Shown piece by piece: positions 8,076 through 15,535 of a stretch of DNA of 64,000 nucleotides. The position numbers and the translations under genes are program-made. Position 1 is the first letter of the stretch. Every line of letters starts with the position of its first letter. The stretch lies in assembly GCA_052266715.1 (NCBI GenBank), contig JBQPRB010000004.1. The stretch is one strand, 5' to 3'. The notes under the pieces are model-generated. The model searched no databases and was not told the DNA's origin. It worked only from the letters and a program-made list of their open reading frames with translations. Origin of the DNA: Jeotgalibaca sp052266715. Its GTDB lineage: Bacteria; Bacillota; Bacilli; Lactobacillales; Aerococcaceae.

Positions 8076-8107
8076 AAAAGAAATAGACTACTTCATAAGC
8101 AGTCTAT
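8076..8107 (-). terminator. Terminator of argS
   Basis: ATAGACTGCTT / AAGTAGTCTAT stem followed by a short T-rich run on the minus strand, just after the argS stop. Confidence 0.7.
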
Positions 8108-8117
8108 CTCCTCTTAT

Positions 8118-9809
8118 TTACATTCTATCAGGCGCTTTTACGCCCAGTAAACGTAAGCTCTCTTGCAAAACAACACTTGTTGCTTTAACCAGTACAAGAC
8201 GGGCATTACGGGCATCATCTTCTACTAATACTTTGGTGTTTGCATAGTAGCGGTTAAACGCCTGTGACAAATGCAATGAATATTTCGCAATTACGGATGG
8301 TTCGAATTTTTCAAAAGCAGTCATGACAATGTCAGGGAAGCTGTTGATTAATTTCAATACATCCCATGCATAGTCATCAGATAAATTAAGTGAAGCATTT
8401 AAATCTAGTTCGACATCAGCTTTACGCAGGATACTTAATGCACGGGCATTTGTGTATTGAACATAAGGACCGGTTTCACCTTCGAATTGCACAACTTCTT
8501 CAAGAATAAAGTCAAAGTTATTCAGACGATCATTTTTCAAATCGTGGAAAACAACAGCACCGATACCAACTTGTTTAGCAACTTCTTCTTTATTTTCCAA
8601 AGTTGGGTTCTTTAAGTTGATTTGTTCCAAAGCCAAGGAAGTTGCCTCGTTTAAAACTTCTTCCAACAAGATTACTTTCCCTTTACGTGTGGATAGTTTT
8701 TTACCACCTTGGGTAATCAAACCAAATGGGATATGGTGCATATTTTCAGCCCAATCATAGCCCATTTCCTTCAACACGGCTTTCAATTGTTTAAAGTGGT
8801 TAGACTGTTCATTCCCTACCGCATATAAAGAGAGTGCAAAATCATATGTACGTTTACGATAAATTGCCGCTGCCAAATCACGGGTAATATACAAAGTAGC
8901 TCCATCTGATTTTTTAATCAAGGCTGGATTCAAGTTGTACTTTTCCAAATCGACAATCGTGGCGCCACGATCTTGAGTCAAAATACCTTTTTCTTCCAAC
9001 AATTCGACAACTTCATCCATTTTATCGTTATAGAATGCTTCACCATTGAATGAATCAAATTCGATTTCAAGCATGTCATAAACGTTCATGAATTCTTTCA
9101 AAGATTCAGAGCGGAAACGTGTCCACAACTCAGTTGCTTCTTCATCGCCATCTTCTAATTTTTTGAACCATGCACGTGCTTCATCTTCCAACTCAGGTTG
9201 TTCTTCAGCAACTTCATGGAAATGAACGTAAAGTTTCAAGAGCTCAGCAATTGGATCTTGCTCAACTTTTTCTTTATCGCCCCATTTTTTATAAGCGACA
9301 ATCAATTTACCGAATTGTGTTCCCCAGTCACCTAAGTGATTGATTTTAATGGGCTTAAAGCCAACTTTTTCAACAATGTTTGCCAATGCATTACCGATTA
9401 CCGTAGAACGCAAGTGTCCCATTGACATTGGTTTCGCTATGTTTGGTGAAGACATATCAATCGGAACATTTTGTCCTTTTCCGAAATCTGAATTACCAAA
9501 AGCACTTTTTTCATCCGTAATTTCTTTCAATATTTCGGCACTGATTAAATCTTTATTTAAGAAGAAGTTTAAGTAAGGACCAACTGGTTCCACTTTTGCG
9601 ATAGCCGGATTATTTATTTTTTCTGCTAATTCTGTTGCGATCATTTGCGGTGCTTTGCGGAAAACCTTCGCCAAAGAAAAAGCTGGGAAAGCAATATCCC
9701 CATGTTCTGAATGTTTAGGTTTTTCCAACAAATCCAATACTTCTTGTTCACTTAAGTGTTCAGCAACATGACCATGTAGTTCGGTTGCGACTAATTTTTT
9801 TAAATCCAT
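8118..9809 (-). CDS. argS: Arginyl-tRNA synthetase
   Basis: 563 residues, the usual length. It charges tRNA-Arg with arginine in the cytoplasm. Seen: the N-terminal Arg-tRNA-synthetase domain, the class I HIGH-type motif as PNIAKPMSMGHLRST near residue 125, the KMSKS-type loop as KKLSTRKG near residue 380, and the C-terminal DALR anticodon-binding domain ending SLRLLGVKAPDRM. AAAAAAAAGGGAG lies just upstream of the ATG. The gene follows a 130-base leader with a small ORF and an intrinsic terminator. It is not followed by other genes on the same strand before its own terminator. Confidence 0.98.
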   Translation of the reverse strand: MDLKKLVATELHGHVAEHLSEQEVLDLLEKPKHSEHGDIAFPAFSLAKVFRKAPQMIATELAEKINNPAIAKVEPVGPYLNFFLNKDLISAEILKEITDEKSAFGNSDFGKGQNVPIDMSSPNIAKPMSMGHLRSTVIGNALANIVEKVGFKPIKINHLGDWGTQFGKLIVAYKKWGDKEKVEQDPIAELLKLYVHFHEVAEEQPELEDEARAWFKKLEDGDEEATELWTRFRSESLKEFMNVYDMLEIEFDSFNGEAFYNDKMDEVVELLEEKGILTQDRGATIVDLEKYNLNPALIKKSDGATLYITRDLAAAIYRKRTYDFALSLYAVGNEQSNHFKQLKAVLKEMGYDWAENMHHIPFGLITQGGKKLSTRKGKVILLEEVLNEATSLALEQINLKNPTLENKEEVAKQVGIGAVVFHDLKNDRLNNFDFILEEVVQFEGETGPYVQYTNARALSILRKADVELDLNASLNLSDDYAWDVLKLINSFPDIVMTAFEKFEPSVIAKYSLHLSQAFNRYYANTKVLVEDDARNARLVLVKATSVVLQESLRLLGVKAPDRM

Positions 9810-9811
9810 TG

Positions 9812-9973
9812 TTATGCTCCCTTTTTTTTCATTAAAAAAACATCCCCCTTTGCCCCTGCAAAGAGAGACGTTGGTTCGTTGTCCTCTAAAATGAATAACT
9901 GTAATACTTGAATAAGAATAAAAAACGGCTCTGTATCCATACTAATATAGCAAGAAAAGTCAGGAAAGTCCAT
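9812..9973 (-). CDS. Possible small protein of 53 codons overlapping the argS leader
   Basis: An open frame with ATG at 9973 (MDFPDFSCY) ends at TAA four bases before argS, inside its ribosome site. A second ATG at 9940 (MDTEPFF) would give 42 residues. The frame stays open upstream for 13 more codons after an in-frame TAA. The translation (EPFFILIQVLQLFILEDNEP, then TSLFAGAKGDVFLMKKKGA) looks protein-like and contains no arginine codon, so it is not a classical arginine leader peptide. There is no good ribosome site before either ATG, and the reading frame includes the terminator hairpin. I do not recognise a family. Confidence 0.3.
   Translation of the reverse strand: MDFPDFSCYISMDTEPFFILIQVLQLFILEDNEPTSLFAGAKGDVFLMKKKGA
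9833..9887 (-). promoter_or_regulatory. argS: Candidate transcription attenuator in the argS leader
   Basis: On the minus strand CGTCTCTCTTTGC (9858-9870) pairs with GCAAAGGGGGATG (9841-9853) and is followed by seven T, an intrinsic terminator placed 25-30 bases before argS. An alternative stem AGAGGAC (9881-9887) / GTCTCT (9864-9869) uses the same strand and would prevent it. No T-box core (TGGNACCGCG-like) is present. The likely promoter is TGGACT-17-TATATT (about 9944-9972). Regulator unknown. Confidence 0.6.
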
Positions 9974-10006
9974 TGCTTCTTGCAAAAAAATGGCATCTGG
10001 ATACAG
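9931..10006. repeat. Nested inverted repeats between argS and the DUF2188 gene
   Basis: Outer arms CTGTATCCA (9931-9939) and TGGATACAG (9998-10006), inner arms GCAAGAA (9950-9956) and TTCTTGC (9977-9983), all perfect. They cover the likely promoters of both divergent genes (for the plus gene TTGCAA-16-TACAGT). Could be an operator pair or an RNA structure. Confidence 0.6.
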
Positions 10007-10040
10007 TTTCTTTTACAATTGACTAAAGGAGTGGATGATA

Positions 10041-10472
10041 ATGCCCTGGACTGAAAAGGATTATCCCGATAGTTGGAAAAACTTAGATGCAGACACCAGA
10101 CGAAAAGCCATTGATATTGCTAATGCGATGTTGGAAGACGGGTACAAAGATGAAGATGCCATCCCTATTGCCACTGCACAAGCCAAGAAATGGGTGGCAG
10201 ATGCCACCACCTCCGAAAAAAGAAAGCTCAAGAATAAAGATTTAAAAGACCATAAAACAAATCATAATAACAAGGGACCCGAGTATATTGAAAAAGATGT
10301 ACATGTACGTTACGTGTCCGACAAAGAGCATTGGGAAATAAAAACTGAAGGTGCAGAGCGAGCCTCGGAAACTTTTCCGACCAAACAGGAAGCGGAAAAG
10401 CGGGCAAAAGAAATCGCTGATAAACGCGATACGAAAGTAATATCCCACACCAAAAAAGAGACAGAATCCTAG
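10041..10472 (+). CDS. DUF2188-domain protein with ChaB-like N-terminus
   Basis: 143 residues from the ATG of MPWTEKDYPDSWKNL, chosen because AAAGGAG is nine bases upstream; the ATG six bases earlier is too close. The N-terminal about 60 residues resemble small ChaB-like/hypothetical stress proteins (PWTEKDYPDSWKNLDADTR, then AIPIATAQAKKW). The C-terminal about 55 residues are a DUF2188 module (VRYVSDKEHWEIKTEGAERASETF then a KQEAEKRAKEIA helix). It is highly charged, soluble and probably cytoplasmic. Function unknown; DUF2188 proteins are often stress-associated. The stop codon lies in the loop of the shared terminator. Confidence 0.85.
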   Translation: MPWTEKDYPDSWKNLDADTRRKAIDIANAMLEDGYKDEDAIPIATAQAKKWVADATTSEKRKLKNKDLKDHKTNHNNKGPEYIEKDVHVRYVSDKEHWEIKTEGAERASETFPTKQEAEKRAKEIADKRDTKVISHTKKETES

Positions 10473-10489
10473 AATTCTGTCTCTTTTTC
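10455..10489. terminator. Bidirectional terminator whose loop holds both stop codons
   Basis: Perfect stem AAAGAGACAGAAT / ATTCTGTCTCTTT with T runs on both sides. The loop CCTAGA contains CTAG, which gives TAG stops for the DUF2188 gene (plus) and for barstar (minus). Confidence 0.92.
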
Positions 10490-10768
10490 ATTGAAGGTAT
10501 AGGCATACACAATTGTTATTGCATCATTGGCTTCATTCAATTCATCGAACAAGCGTAATAGAGCCTTGCCGTAGCGTCCGAGGTTTTTTTCTATCAAAAT
10601 AGGATCTTGGATTGTAATCACTTTTTCTGAAAAGTTGGTCGATAGGCTATCCCATAAGGCATCCAGGTTTCTACCATAATATTCCGGGAGTTCCAACTTA
10701 TCTTTCAGGATTGTATGAGTCGTTGCTTTGTCAACAAACTCGCGCCCGTCCAAAAGAATATTTTTCAT
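10469..10768 (-). CDS. Barstar-family ribonuclease inhibitor
   Basis: 99 residues. The signature LPEYYGRNLDALWDSL matches barstar around its barnase-binding helix; D36 and D40 correspond to barstar Asp35 and Asp39, which plug the barnase active site. The C-terminal strand AITIVYAY matches the barstar DITIIL strand. It starts two bases after the barnase-like gene's stop, so both are made from one mRNA. It has no signal peptide and is cytoplasmic, protecting the cell from enzyme that is not yet exported. Assignment is strong. Confidence 0.93.
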   Translation of the reverse strand: MKNILLDGREFVDKATTHTILKDKLELPEYYGRNLDALWDSLSTNFSEKVITIQDPILIEKNLGRYGKALLRLFDELNEANDAITIVYAYTFNEKETEF

Positions 10769-10770
10769 GT

Positions 10771-11247
10771 CTACTCCTCCCCATATAAATGTTCAAATGA
10801 TTCATAATGATCATCGGTATAATAGATCAAACCATCATTTGAAAACACAATACGCTCTGCATTACGATAGCCACCTTGATAATTAATATCTGCCTCATAA
10901 TAATCGCGACCGGACTCCTCAGGTAACAGTCCTTCACGGTTCCCGAAATAATCGCCTCCGATTGACATCCCTTCCGCTACTTCCCATAAGTTTCCTTTAG
11001 CATTATCCCAACCCAGTTCCCGCGCTTCATTCTTGGTTAGATAATTAGGGGGCAGTTCTTCATAAAGATAAATGTATTCAGCGACTTCCTCTTTACTGGA
11101 GTACCATTCTTCGTAAATAACCGTTTCAGCAACAGCTGGAGTACTTGATTCAGTTTGGACGCTTTCTTCAATTAGTCCAACGCTTGTACAGGCTGTTAAC
11201 AGGAATAAAAGAAAGGCCCAAAACGAGAATTTTTTTAATTTCTTCAC
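10771..11247 (-). CDS. Barnase-type guanyl-specific ribonuclease, lipoprotein
   Basis: 158 residues. The C-terminal 100 residues are barnase. With a constant offset of 45 the catalytic set is intact: K72 (barnase Lys27), E118 (Glu73), R128 (Arg83), R132 (Arg87) and H147 (His102), within SIGGD, EADINY, YRNAERI and TDDHYESF. The N-terminus is a lipoprotein signal with lipobox LLTAC (Cys20), so the mature RNase should be tethered to the outer face of the membrane by a 50-residue linker. Known barnases are freely secreted. It overlaps the zinc-ribbon gene upstream by four bases and is followed at once by barstar. Confidence 0.93.
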   Translation of the reverse strand: MKKLKKFSFWAFLLFLLTACTSVGLIEESVQTESSTPAVAETVIYEEWYSSKEEVAEYIYLYEELPPNYLTKNEARELGWDNAKGNLWEVAEGMSIGGDYFGNREGLLPEESGRDYYEADINYQGGYRNAERIVFSNDGLIYYTDDHYESFEHLYGEE

Positions 11248-11669
11248 GTCTTCTTCACAAACCTTTCAGAACAGGACGGACATGTAATGGCAATCTTCCC
11301 TTTACCTTTGGGAACACGTATTTTTTGCCCACACTTTGGACATTTGTAGAAACGGTGCGTTTTTCGTTGATTAAATCGCTTGTGCTTACGCTCGGCAAGA
11401 TTACGTTGCCCATTGAAATAGTTGATGATTTTATTTCGTATTTCGTGATATTTGCGATTGTGTTGGTAAAATTTTTGTTTGTCTTTCATGAAAGTACGGA
11501 TGTACATCAAGATAATGAGAATAAATCCTATCCAAATGATAATACGATTACTGAATAAGAACCCAAGCACCCCAATTATCGATCCTGTTTTTAATAAAAA
11601 AGTTGATAAATCATCAATGCCATTGGATTGGCGCATGATATTTTGAAACCACTGCATAAATTTGTTCAT
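11244..11669 (-). CDS. Membrane protein with C-terminal zinc ribbon
   Basis: 141 residues. Two adjacent hydrophobic segments (about 24-57, SIIGVLGFLF and IIIWIGFILIILMYI) are followed by a strongly basic cytoplasmic stretch (NGQRNLAERKHKRFNQRKTHR) and a zinc ribbon with two Cys pairs, CPKCGQ near residue 109 and CPSC near residue 130. The ribbon with its basic stretch could bind nucleic acid. It is the first gene of a three-gene unit with the lipoprotein RNase and barstar (ATGA overlap). Related proteins are found in Lactobacillales as hypothetical genes. A role in RNase export or control is only a guess. Confidence 0.75.
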   Translation of the reverse strand: MNKFMQWFQNIMRQSNGIDDLSTFLLKTGSIIGVLGFLFSNRIIIWIGFILIILMYIRTFMKDKQKFYQHNRKYHEIRNKIINYFNGQRNLAERKHKRFNQRKTHRFYKCPKCGQKIRVPKGKGKIAITCPSCSERFVKKT

Positions 11670-11712
11670 TATACTACTTCCTTTTTTCTTTTTTCAATAT
11701 TATCTAGTATAA

Positions 11713-11755
11713 CAAAAAAACTGCTCATATTTCACAATTGAAATTTGAGACAGTT
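11713..11755 (-). terminator. Terminator of the carD-like gene
   Basis: AACTGTCTCAAATTTCA / TGAAATATGAGCAGTT stem with two mismatches, loop ATTG, then TTTTTTT on the minus strand. Confidence 0.85.
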
Positions 11756-11761
11756 ATATAA

Positions 11762-12277
11762 TTATTTACTTTCGATAATAGCTTCTACTTTATTTTCGAC
11801 GTACTCGCGTACTCTACCTGTCGACATATCAAAAACAACTGCAAGCTCACCATAGAGCAAGTCTTCAGCTTTACGTAGGAAGAACTTGTCGGTTTGGCCC
11901 ATTTTTTTATTTTTTTCTTGCGCTATAACGCCTTTTTGATAAATAGATTTAATTAACTGAACGAGGTCTTCGCAATTATTTTCTTGGAGTGTCTCAGTGT
12001 ATTTATTCTTCAAAATTGCCGCGTTTGTAGGGCCCCCTGTTTCAGCTTTAATCAAAGGAATTTGTGTAATTAAAGCTTCTGCTGTTTCTTTCGAAATAAC
12101 GGGTCGCATAAAGACTTTCGTATCAACTGGCGTATAAACTTTACCATTCCGAGAGACTGGCTGAAGGACATAGTAGGCTCTTTCATTTCCTGATTTCGTA
12201 AAATCAAGCATCTCAATTGCCTCAATCTGGCACACGCCTTCATTACCATAAACAACATAATCATTAACTTGATACAA
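11762..12277 (-). CDS. CarD/CdnL family RNA-polymerase-binding regulator
   Basis: 171 residues. The start is TTG, fixed by AAGGAGG seven bases upstream. The N-terminal about 60 residues (YQVNDYVVYGNEGVCQIEAI, then YYVLQPVSRNGKVYTPVD) are a CarD/TRCF RNA-polymerase interaction domain. The helical C-terminus (KKMGQTDKFFLRKAEDLLYG, then LAVVFDMSTGRVREYVENK) matches the CdnL/CarD DNA-contacting part. Such proteins bind the polymerase beta subunit and stabilise open promoter complexes. It is a single gene with its own strong promoter and terminator. Confidence 0.92.
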   Translation of the reverse strand: MYQVNDYVVYGNEGVCQIEAIEMLDFTKSGNERAYYVLQPVSRNGKVYTPVDTKVFMRPVISKETAEALITQIPLIKAETGGPTNAAILKNKYTETLQENNCEDLVQLIKSIYQKGVIAQEKNKKMGQTDKFFLRKAEDLLYGELAVVFDMSTGRVREYVENKVEAIIESK

Positions 12278-12355
12278 TGGTATTCCTCCTTATAGATTTG
12301 AAAATAATAACAAGAGCCGGATTCTCCGCCTCTCATTTCAAAATCTTATATACAC

Positions 12356-12384
12356 ATTATACCATGTTTGTTGATTTTTAGTAA
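12356..12384 (-). promoter_or_regulatory. Promoter of the carD-like gene
   Basis: -35 TTACTA (12379-12384), 17-bp spacer, extended -10 TGGTATAAT (TATAAT at 12356-12361). Confidence 0.75.
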
Positions 12385-12402
12385 GCTTCCTCATTTCATA
12401 CA

Positions 12403-12443
12403 CAAAAACCCCTCTGGAGAAGCTGTTTTCTCCAGAGGGGTTA
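12403..12443 (-). terminator. Terminator of the AraC/Gfo-Idh/isomerase operon
   Basis: Perfect 14-bp stem AACCCCTCTGGAGA / TCTCCAGAGGGGTT, then TTTTTGTG on the minus strand. Confidence 0.92.
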
Positions 12444-12447
12444 AATT

Positions 12448-13305
12448 TTAGAATAATTCTGAGTAACCCAATTCAATCAAGTGATCATAGGAAATTTTCA
12501 AACTTTCAAATGGATCGACTCCGTATGTATCATCTTGTTCAACCAGCAAGTAGCGAACGCCTGAGGACAAGGATTCTTCAATGATTTCTTTCAAAGGCAT
12601 TGTTCCAGTTCCTAACTCAGCAAATTCTATCAAGTTAGTGAAGGCATGCATAAACGGATCCATTTCTCCTTTGAAAAGAGCATCCACAGCCTCTTGCGGA
12701 ATAGCACCGACACGGTAATCTTTCAAGTGAATCAATTCCACTTTCCCTTTATAATCCCGGATGACTTCCAATGGGTTTGCCCCACCGCGTTGAATCCAGT
12801 GAACATCCAATTCAAAGCCCAACAATGGTGCTTTTTCACGAATGATATCCAGCAGTGTTTTTCCATCGTACTTACGGAACTCAACATGGTGGTTGTGATA
12901 GTAAAGCGTAATGCCATCTTCTTTTAATTTTTGCGTTACTTCATTTACTTTTTCACAAAATTCCAATACTTTTTCCAAACTTGCCATTGCCGGCATAGGT
13001 AGCATACCAATCCGCAATAAGTCTGCCCCGACTGCTTTACAATCAGCAACGATTTTGTCGTAGTCAGTAGTTAATGATTCCGCACCTTCTTTTTGTGGTT
13101 CCAAAGATGCTGACATGGACGCAATTTCCATTCCAAAGTCTTTTGTAGCTTTTTGGATTGCCGCAATGTTTTCAGGAGTAGTATCGACTTGAGAAATTTC
13201 AATGGAATTGTAACCAATTTCAGAGAGTCTCTTCATTGTTTCATAAATGCCGATTTCTTTAATTTGTTCTTTTACCGTTGAAGCTTGAACACCAATTTTA
13301 GCCAT
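12448..13305 (-). CDS. Sugar phosphate isomerase/epimerase, AP-endonuclease-2 TIM barrel
   Basis: 285 residues. It is a TIM barrel of the xylose-isomerase-like family: IGYNSIEISQVDTT, YYHNHHVEF with the metal-ligand-type His/Glu, GFELDVHWIQRGG, VELIHLKDY and a late LVEQDDTYG with the C-terminal glutamate. Relatives act as isomerases, epimerases or IolE-type dehydratases on sugars and inositols. GGAGGGA precedes the ATG. It follows the Gfo/Idh gene by 24 bases, so the pair probably oxidises and then isomerises or dehydrates one sugar or polyol. No transporter or kinase is adjacent to name the substrate. Confidence 0.88.
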   Translation of the reverse strand: MAKIGVQASTVKEQIKEIGIYETMKRLSEIGYNSIEISQVDTTPENIAAIQKATKDFGMEIASMSASLEPQKEGAESLTTDYDKIVADCKAVGADLLRIGMLPMPAMASLEKVLEFCEKVNEVTQKLKEDGITLYYHNHHVEFRKYDGKTLLDIIREKAPLLGFELDVHWIQRGGANPLEVIRDYKGKVELIHLKDYRVGAIPQEAVDALFKGEMDPFMHAFTNLIEFAELGTGTMPLKEIIEESLSSGVRYLLVEQDDTYGVDPFESLKISYDHLIELGYSELF

Positions 13306-13329
13306 GTTTTCTAGTCCCTCCGATTATCA

Positions 13330-14508
13330 TTATGCTCTTGTTTCGAATTTTCCTTCTTCTGCAATGCGTTTATTCAATTCTTCCAAGTATAAATCTGAAT
13401 CATGATCGTATTCAACTTCTTTACCTAACCATTCTGATAAATGCATGGAGTTAGCCAAGCGTACACCATTAATCCCTTCAGAACCTGGTGCCAACAATTC
13501 AGTTCCATTGACAATATGGCTTGCGAAGTTGTTGAATACTTCGATATGTTGATCACCCATTTTTTGTTGGAATTCTTCTGTTGTAACAGAGTACATTTCA
13601 TCTGCATTCAATTGGCCCATGAAAAGTTTCATAACGTCTTCCATTGCCATGTTTTCAGACAATTCTTCTTCAGGTTTAACCAGTTGTGTGACGATCAATT
13701 TCTTGGATCCTTCCACAACGATTTTTCCTTTTGAACCGAAGATTTCAAGACGGTCTGTACCAGTCAAGTCATTTGTACAAGTAATGAATGAACCAGTTGC
13801 GCCATTACCGAAGTCAAGCAATGCATTCACTTCGTTTTCTACCACGATATCACGGCCTGCACCGTATTTCATTTTAGCAAATACTTTTTCAGGTTTTCCA
13901 CAAATCCATTGCAACAAGTCTAATTGGTGAGGTGCTTGGTTTACAAGAACGCCGCCGCCTTCTCCGCCCCAAGTTGCACGCCAGCTGCTTTGGTTGTAAT
14001 AACCTTGTGGACGCCACCAAGTCGTAATGATCCATGTCGCACGTTGCAATTCACCGATAGCGCCTTCTTCCATTAATTGTTTAACGCGACGGTACAATGG
14101 ATTTGTACGTTGGTTAAAGAAGATAGCAAATGTTGTTTCTGGATTTTTTTCTGCTGTTTCAATCAAACGTTTAACTTCTTTTGTATAAACACCCGCTGGT
14201 TTTTCCCCCAATAGGTGAATGCCACGATTCAATGCATCAATACCCATTACACAGTGATCGTAATGAGGAACAGTGGTAACGATCGCATTAACAAGTCCTG
14301 AATCAAGTAAGTCTAAATAGTTATCAAAAAATGGTAGGCCAGGGAAATCCTCAGCAACTTTTTCCTTTTTAACTGGGTCGTTGTCACAAATTGCAACCAA
14401 CTCAATCAAATCTGAATTCAAACGCTCATCTTGTGTTTTGAAGAAGTTTGCGTACATGCCACCTTCTGCCCCATATCCAATAATTCCTAATTTAACTTTA
14501 TCTACCAT
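13330..14508 (-). CDS. Gfo/Idh/MocA family oxidoreductase
   Basis: 392 residues. A Rossmann fold begins at residue 6 (LGIIGYGAEGGMYA), with the family EKP motif in LLGEKPAGVYTKEV near residue 97. The C-terminal GFO_IDH_MocA domain includes GGGVLVNQAPHQLDLLQWICG with the conserved His of the active site. Such enzymes are NAD(P)-dependent sugar or inositol dehydrogenases. GGAGAA lies eight bases before the ATG. The start overlaps the end of the AraC regulator by 11 bases and the isomerase follows, making a three-gene catabolic operon. The precise substrate cannot be read from sequence. Confidence 0.93.
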   Translation of the reverse strand: MVDKVKLGIIGYGAEGGMYANFFKTQDERLNSDLIELVAICDNDPVKKEKVAEDFPGLPFFDNYLDLLDSGLVNAIVTTVPHYDHCVMGIDALNRGIHLLGEKPAGVYTKEVKRLIETAEKNPETTFAIFFNQRTNPLYRRVKQLMEEGAIGELQRATWIITTWWRPQGYYNQSSWRATWGGEGGGVLVNQAPHQLDLLQWICGKPEKVFAKMKYGAGRDIVVENEVNALLDFGNGATGSFITCTNDLTGTDRLEIFGSKGKIVVEGSKKLIVTQLVKPEEELSENMAMEDVMKLFMGQLNADEMYSVTTEEFQQKMGDQHIEVFNNFASHIVNGTELLAPGSEGINGVRLANSMHLSEWLGKEVEYDHDSDLYLEELNKRIAEEGKFETRA

Positions 14509-15364
14509 TTTCCGATTCTCCTTGTTCTATTATATTTTTTCGATATTCACTAGGTGTTACACCAATATTTTTTTTGAAAAAGCGACTAAAATGCGCTTCG
14601 CTTTTGAACCCGCAATCCACTGATATTTCCCGAATAGGTTCATTAGGTCTTTCTATTAAGTAGTTACGGGCTTGGGAAAGCCGATAATTCATTAAGTAAT
14701 TCATTACTGTATTACCAGTAATGTCCTTAAACAAATGTGACATATATGATTTTGTCAACCCTACTTCATGTGCCACATCATCAATCGTTATTGAATGATG
14801 AAAATTAGAAAATAAGTAATTCGAAATCTTTTCTACCATTTTCGTTTTTTCATCCCGTTGTGTGTCTTCTTTATGAACACGCGTACTTTTTGACTCGTAC
14901 ATGTAAATGAGAAGTTGCGCAACCATCATTTTGATTTTAGCTTCTTCAATAGAAGAAAGGTTTCTTCCTTCTTCCACCCAAAGGTTTTCGATATCACGAA
15001 ACATGCCTTCAATGATTGCTTCGCCTTTCTTTGGAAAATGACGAATCAAACCATTCTTACTCTCATTGAATAAGTTTAATACCTCTTCAACATGCAATTC
15101 CTGTAATAATGGTTGAATCCATTCTGTCTTAAATTTCAAAACAGAGCGTTCATATGCTAGGGGATCACCAAAAACATAGGCTTTGTGTACAACGTTACCA
15201 TCGAGCATCAGTAAGTTACCTGGTTGCAGATAATAGAATTGATTTCCAACCAGGAAACGACAATTCCCTCCATGCAGTAATACCAACTCATTGGAATCAT
15301 GGGTGTTGAAATCCAATTCATAAGTAATTCCCTTTATCCTGGTGCCAACCAATAAATTATCCAA
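14498..15364 (-). CDS. AraC-family regulator with N-terminal cupin
   Basis: 288 residues. The N-terminal half is a cupin-type ligand-sensing domain (LVLLHGGNCRFLVGNQFYYL, then PGNLLMLDGNVVHK). The C-terminal 100 residues hold the double helix-turn-helix of AraC proteins (ITIDDVAHEVGLTKSYMSHL, then IREISVDCGFKSEAHFSRFF and the closing KKNIGVTPSEYRK). It is the first gene of the operon it presumably controls, with a sigma-A promoter that carries a cre-like site in its spacer. The ligand is likely the sugar or polyol handled by the two enzymes behind it. Confidence 0.93.
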   Translation of the reverse strand: MDNLLVGTRIKGITYELDFNTHDSNELVLLHGGNCRFLVGNQFYYLQPGNLLMLDGNVVHKAYVFGDPLAYERSVLKFKTEWIQPLLQELHVEEVLNLFNESKNGLIRHFPKKGEAIIEGMFRDIENLWVEEGRNLSSIEEAKIKMMVAQLLIYMYESKSTRVHKEDTQRDEKTKMVEKISNYLFSNFHHSITIDDVAHEVGLTKSYMSHLFKDITGNTVMNYLMNYRLSQARNYLIERPNEPIREISVDCGFKSEAHFSRFFKKNIGVTPSEYRKNIIEQGESENGR

Positions 15365-15395
15365 AGTCGACTTCCCCTTTCAACGTCCTGTCATC

Positions 15396-15424
15396 ATTAT
15401 ATACGTTAACCGTTTTCATAACCA
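15396..15424 (-). promoter_or_regulatory. Promoter of the AraC operon with a cre-like site in the spacer
   Basis: -35 TGGTTA (15419-15424), 17-bp spacer, -10 TATAAT (15396-15401). The spacer is TGAAAACGGTTAACG-like; 15405-15418 read on the minus strand (TGAAAACGGTTAAC) matches the cre consensus WGNAANCGNTNNCW except at position 13 (the C). CcpA repression is therefore plausible. Confidence 0.55.
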
Positions 15425-15500
15425 TGACTATTCCTGTTTTCTTTTGCCTTAAGTTTGACTCAAAATGTGTTTTTTGTCAAAACATGGTAATAATCGGGCC

Positions 15501-15535
15501 TAAAATAACTAAATTGCGCCTGTTTAGTTATTTTA
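15501..15535. repeat. Perfect 13-bp inverted repeat in the AraC upstream region
   Basis: TAAAATAACTAAA (15501-15513) and TTTAGTTATTTTA (15523-15535) around TTGCGCCTG. It is about 110 bp before the AraC -10 and not followed by a T run, so an operator or a hairpin in an unknown transcript. Confidence 0.7.

Noticed and set aside
9829..10034. T-box riboswitch for argS
   Set aside because: No TGGNACCGCG-like T-box sequence, no specifier stem; only a terminator and an alternative stem are present.
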